From Anaerolineaceae bacterium (lineage in GTDB: Bacteria > Chloroflexota > Anaerolineae > Promineifilales > Promineifilaceae), in contig PABI01000048.1 in assembly GCA_002699125.1 (NCBI GenBank), positions 1-54,821 on the forward strand: a DNA stretch of 54,821 nt. Reading direction: 5' to 3'. Both the position numbers and the translations under genes were made by a program. The notes beneath the pieces are model-generated. The model was given only the letters and a program-made list of their open reading frames with translations. It did not search any database and was not told where the DNA came from. The number at the start of each line of letters is the position of its first letter. The first letter of the stretch is position 1. This document shows, one piece after another, positions 52,877-54,821 of the stretch.

Positions 52877-54673
52877 TCACCACGGCCGATATTCCAGCGA
52901 CTGGTGGCGGAAGTAGGTGGTGTACAGCTCGGCGTAGTGGCCGCCCTGGGCCAGCAGCGTATCGTGGCTGCCTTCTTCAATGATTTGCCCGTCGCGCAGG
53001 ACGATGATCCGGTCGGCGGCGCGCACGGTGGAGAGGCGGTGGGCAATGACGATGCTGGTCCGGTTTTGCAGCACCGTTGCCAGCGCGTCCTGCACCTGCG
53101 CTTCCGTCAGCGGGTCGATGCTGGCGGTGGCTTCGTCCAGCAGCAGGATCGCCGGGTTTTGCAGCAGGACGCGGGCCAGGGCCACCAGCTGCCGCTGCCC
53201 CAATGAGAGCCGCGCCCCCCGTTCCCCAACGTCGGTTTGTAAACTGTCGGGCAAATCTTCCAGCCAGCTGCCGTCGCCTAACTGCCGTGCGGCTGTTTCC
53301 ACTTCCACATCAGTTGCTTCAGGACGGCCGTATTTCACATTCTCCGCCACCGTGCCCGAGAACAAAAACGGGGCCTGCGGCACCAGCCCCAGCTGGCGGC
53401 GGTATTGGCTCAGGTCTAGGGTGCGGATGGAACGGCCGTCTACCAACAAATCCCCATCCTGAAATTCATAAAAACGCATCAGCAGCTTCACCAGGCTTGA
53501 TTTGCCCGCGCCCGTGTGCCCCACAATCGCCAGCGTCTCCCCCGCCGGAATCGTCAGCGAAAAATCTTGCAAGACGGCGCTGCGCCCGGTGCTGTAGTTA
53601 AACGTCATCTGGTCGAACACGATCTCGCCGCGCAGCCGCCCCACTGGTTCGTTGGCCGTCTGCACCACCAGCGGCTCGTCGTCAATCAGGGCAAAAACCC
53701 GCTCGCTGGCGGCCAGCCCCTGCTGGAACTGGCTCCAAAACGAAGCCAGGCTGGTGATCGGATAGAAGAAGATCGTCAGCCCCTGGACAAACAAATACCA
53801 ATCCCCCACCGAAATCTCCCGGCTGATGGCCATCAACCCGCCGACGTAAATAATCACCGACACGGCGATGCCGGAAACGGTGTTGAGCAGGGGAAAAATG
53901 CTGCCAAAGACGGCCACGCGGGTGAGCTGGACGCGGTAGGCCAGCTCGTTCACGTCCTGAAAATCGTCGTAGATGGCCGCTTCCTGGCGGAAGTTTTTGG
54001 CCACGGCAATGCCGCTGACTGTCTCCTGGATGGTGGCGTTGACTGTGGCCAATGCCCGCTGCGCCTGCTGCATCGCTTCCCGCGCCAACCGCCGGAAGAT
54101 CAGGGCAATCGTCACCACAATCGGTCCCACGGTGAAGGTGATGAGCGCCAACTGCGTGTTTTGGGTCAGCAAAACAACGCCGATGACCACCACCAGCACA
54201 ATCTGGCTCAGTAGATCAATCGTCAGGGTGACCACCGTGGAAAAATCCTGCGTGTCGGACGTCACCCGGCTGACGATGCGGCCGGAGGCGTACCGATCGT
54301 AAAACGACAAATCGCGGCGCATGACGGCCTTAAACGCATCCTCACGCAGCGCCAGGACCACTTCCCCCACGGCCCGCGCCGAAAACCAGAGGCTGACAAA
54401 GTTAAAGCCCCAGCTCAATGCCCCCATCACGGTGACCACCGCCGCCAGCGTCAGCAAAAGCTGCAACTGTGGATTCTCCGCCAGCGTATCAATCCCGCGC
54501 GAGATGATGAGCGGCGTGGCCGTGGCCAGGATGGAGATCAGCGACACCATTCCCGCCACCAGCAGCACCTTGCCAATGTGCGGCCGAAAATAGCCCACAA
54601 TGCGCCGCACCAGTTCCCGGTCGCTGTAGCTACGGTCGTATTCTTCTGGGGTTAAGCCGCCTGTGATGCCCAT
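52877..54673 (-). CDS. ABC exporter, fused permease and ATPase
   Basis: A 598-residue half-transporter of the MsbA/multidrug type that should dimerise. The N-terminal part has six membrane helices (ABC type I exporter fold), with the region from EEYDRSYSDRELVRRIVGYFRPH leading in. The ATPase has Walker A GHTGAGKSS, the LSLGQRQLVALARVLLQ signature, Walker B ILLLDEATASID and the H-loop IVIAHRLSTV. The start at 54673 is chosen because GGAG stands 7 bases upstream; an earlier ATG at 54751 would translate a repeat element. Substrate cannot be predicted. A partner half may lie beyond the window. Confidence 0.93.
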   Translation of the reverse strand: MGITGGLTPEEYDRSYSDRELVRRIVGYFRPHIGKVLLVAGMVSLISILATATPLIISRGIDTLAENPQLQLLLTLAAVVTVMGALSWGFNFVSLWFSARAVGEVVLALREDAFKAVMRRDLSFYDRYASGRIVSRVTSDTQDFSTVVTLTIDLLSQIVLVVVIGVVLLTQNTQLALITFTVGPIVVTIALIFRRLAREAMQQAQRALATVNATIQETVSGIAVAKNFRQEAAIYDDFQDVNELAYRVQLTRVAVFGSIFPLLNTVSGIAVSVIIYVGGLMAISREISVGDWYLFVQGLTIFFYPITSLASFWSQFQQGLAASERVFALIDDEPLVVQTANEPVGRLRGEIVFDQMTFNYSTGRSAVLQDFSLTIPAGETLAIVGHTGAGKSSLVKLLMRFYEFQDGDLLVDGRSIRTLDLSQYRRQLGLVPQAPFLFSGTVAENVKYGRPEATDVEVETAARQLGDGSWLEDLPDSLQTDVGERGARLSLGQRQLVALARVLLQNPAILLLDEATASIDPLTEAQVQDALATVLQNRTSIVIAHRLSTVRAADRIIVLRDGQIIEEGSHDTLLAQGGHYAELYTTYFRHQSLEYRPW

Positions 54674-54698
54674 GGTTACTCCATAATCGGTAGTTTTC

Positions 54699-54778
54699 AC
54701 CCTCACCCCAGCCCTCTCCCTCAAAGGGAGAGGGAGCCGTTCCTTCCCCATTTTTGGGGGAGGGTTAGGGAGGGGGTC
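54699..54778. repeat. REP-like element before ABC exporter
   Basis: CCCTCTCCCT pairs with AGGGAGAGGG (54712-54734), and TCCCC/GGGGG runs follow at 54744-54760. This is the common CCCTCACCCCAGCCCTCTCCC class of intergenic repeat. The minus-strand frame through it reads LPLPLRERAG, a typical false N-terminus. Confidence 0.75.
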
Positions 54779-54821
54779 AGATCACTCTCGTACAAAAATC
54801 TGCCGGTAAACCGCACTCTCC

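Noticed and set aside
54674..54751. N-terminal extension of the ABC exporter
   Set aside because: The added residues come from a REP-like repeat, and a good ribosome site supports the start at 54673.

Overview
The window reads as a chromosomal segment of a free-living bacterium with moderately high G+C, most likely a Chloroflexota member of the Anaerolineae/Caldilineae type. This is an inference from gene content: a PdxS/PdxT pair, large secreted beta-helix and FG-GAP proteins ending in Tyr-Leu-Pro, a PxKF-tailed extracellular nuclease, and many toxin-antitoxin remnants. No rRNA, tRNA, CRISPR, integrase or insertion sequence was seen. A striking genome-wide signature is the 8-bp palindrome ACGGCCGT. 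I counted about 80 copies by eye, inside genes in all three frames and between genes, against an expectation of one or two. It behaves like a highly iterated palindrome, comparable in style to cyanobacterial HIP1.

Layout. 0-5.5 kb: MOSC protein, small protein, a family-4-like uracil-DNA glycosylase lacking Fe-S cysteines, a Phd-type antitoxin overlapping a retropepsin-like aspartic protease, a methyltransferase, a HigB/HigA pair and a double GNAT protein. 5.8-8 kb: vitamin B6 operon pdxS-GNAT-pdxT with a hairpin in each spacer. 8-10 kb: STAS-like hypothetical protein and a PAS histidine kinase. 10-23.4 kb: five large secreted proteins (two beta-helix, one FG-GAP, a subtilisin, an ExeM/NucH-type nuclease) with an atypical OmpR-like regulator between them. 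23.4-27.5 kb: PAP2 phosphatase, an OmpR/HAMP-kinase two-component pair and a PspC protein. 27.8-32.1 kb: NUDIX hydrolase coupled to two tandem membrane-anchored beta-lactamase-fold proteins, the first lacking the catalytic residues, then a small membrane protein. 32.2-35.5 kb: GNAT, YgjV-like protein, an APH-family kinase, a membrane protein and a BrnA antitoxin with a truncated BrnT between direct repeats. 35.7-37.4 kb: an AT-richer island with a DUF4411 PIN protein and an HTH-ImmA/IrrE protein. 37.6-44.7 kb: class A penicillin-binding protein, an alpha-oxoamine synthase and three rRNA methyltransferases (RlmH, RsmI, RsmE), with a Phd antitoxin and truncated VapC. 44.9-50.1 kb: glycolysis cluster with a PPi-type phosphofructokinase, a fused double phosphofructokinase closely resembling the animal enzyme, and a divergent class II aldolase. 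50.3-54.8 kb: a homologue of aminoglycoside-resistance 16S rRNA methyltransferases, GNAT, a hypothetical protein and an ABC exporter.

How the genes work together. The 44.9-50.1 kb cluster can run the fructose-6-phosphate to triose-phosphate section of glycolysis in both directions, because it carries ATP-type and PPi-type kinases plus the aldolase. The 10-23 kb block supplies extracellular degradation and adhesion functions. The five toxin-antitoxin-like loci (Phd-protease, HigBA, BrnT'-BrnA, DUF4411-ImmA, Phd-VapC') include two with clearly broken toxins. Intergenic spaces are full of hairpins, some built from two copies of ACGGCCGT and acting as terminators, others from degenerate GTAATCGGTAA-like units.
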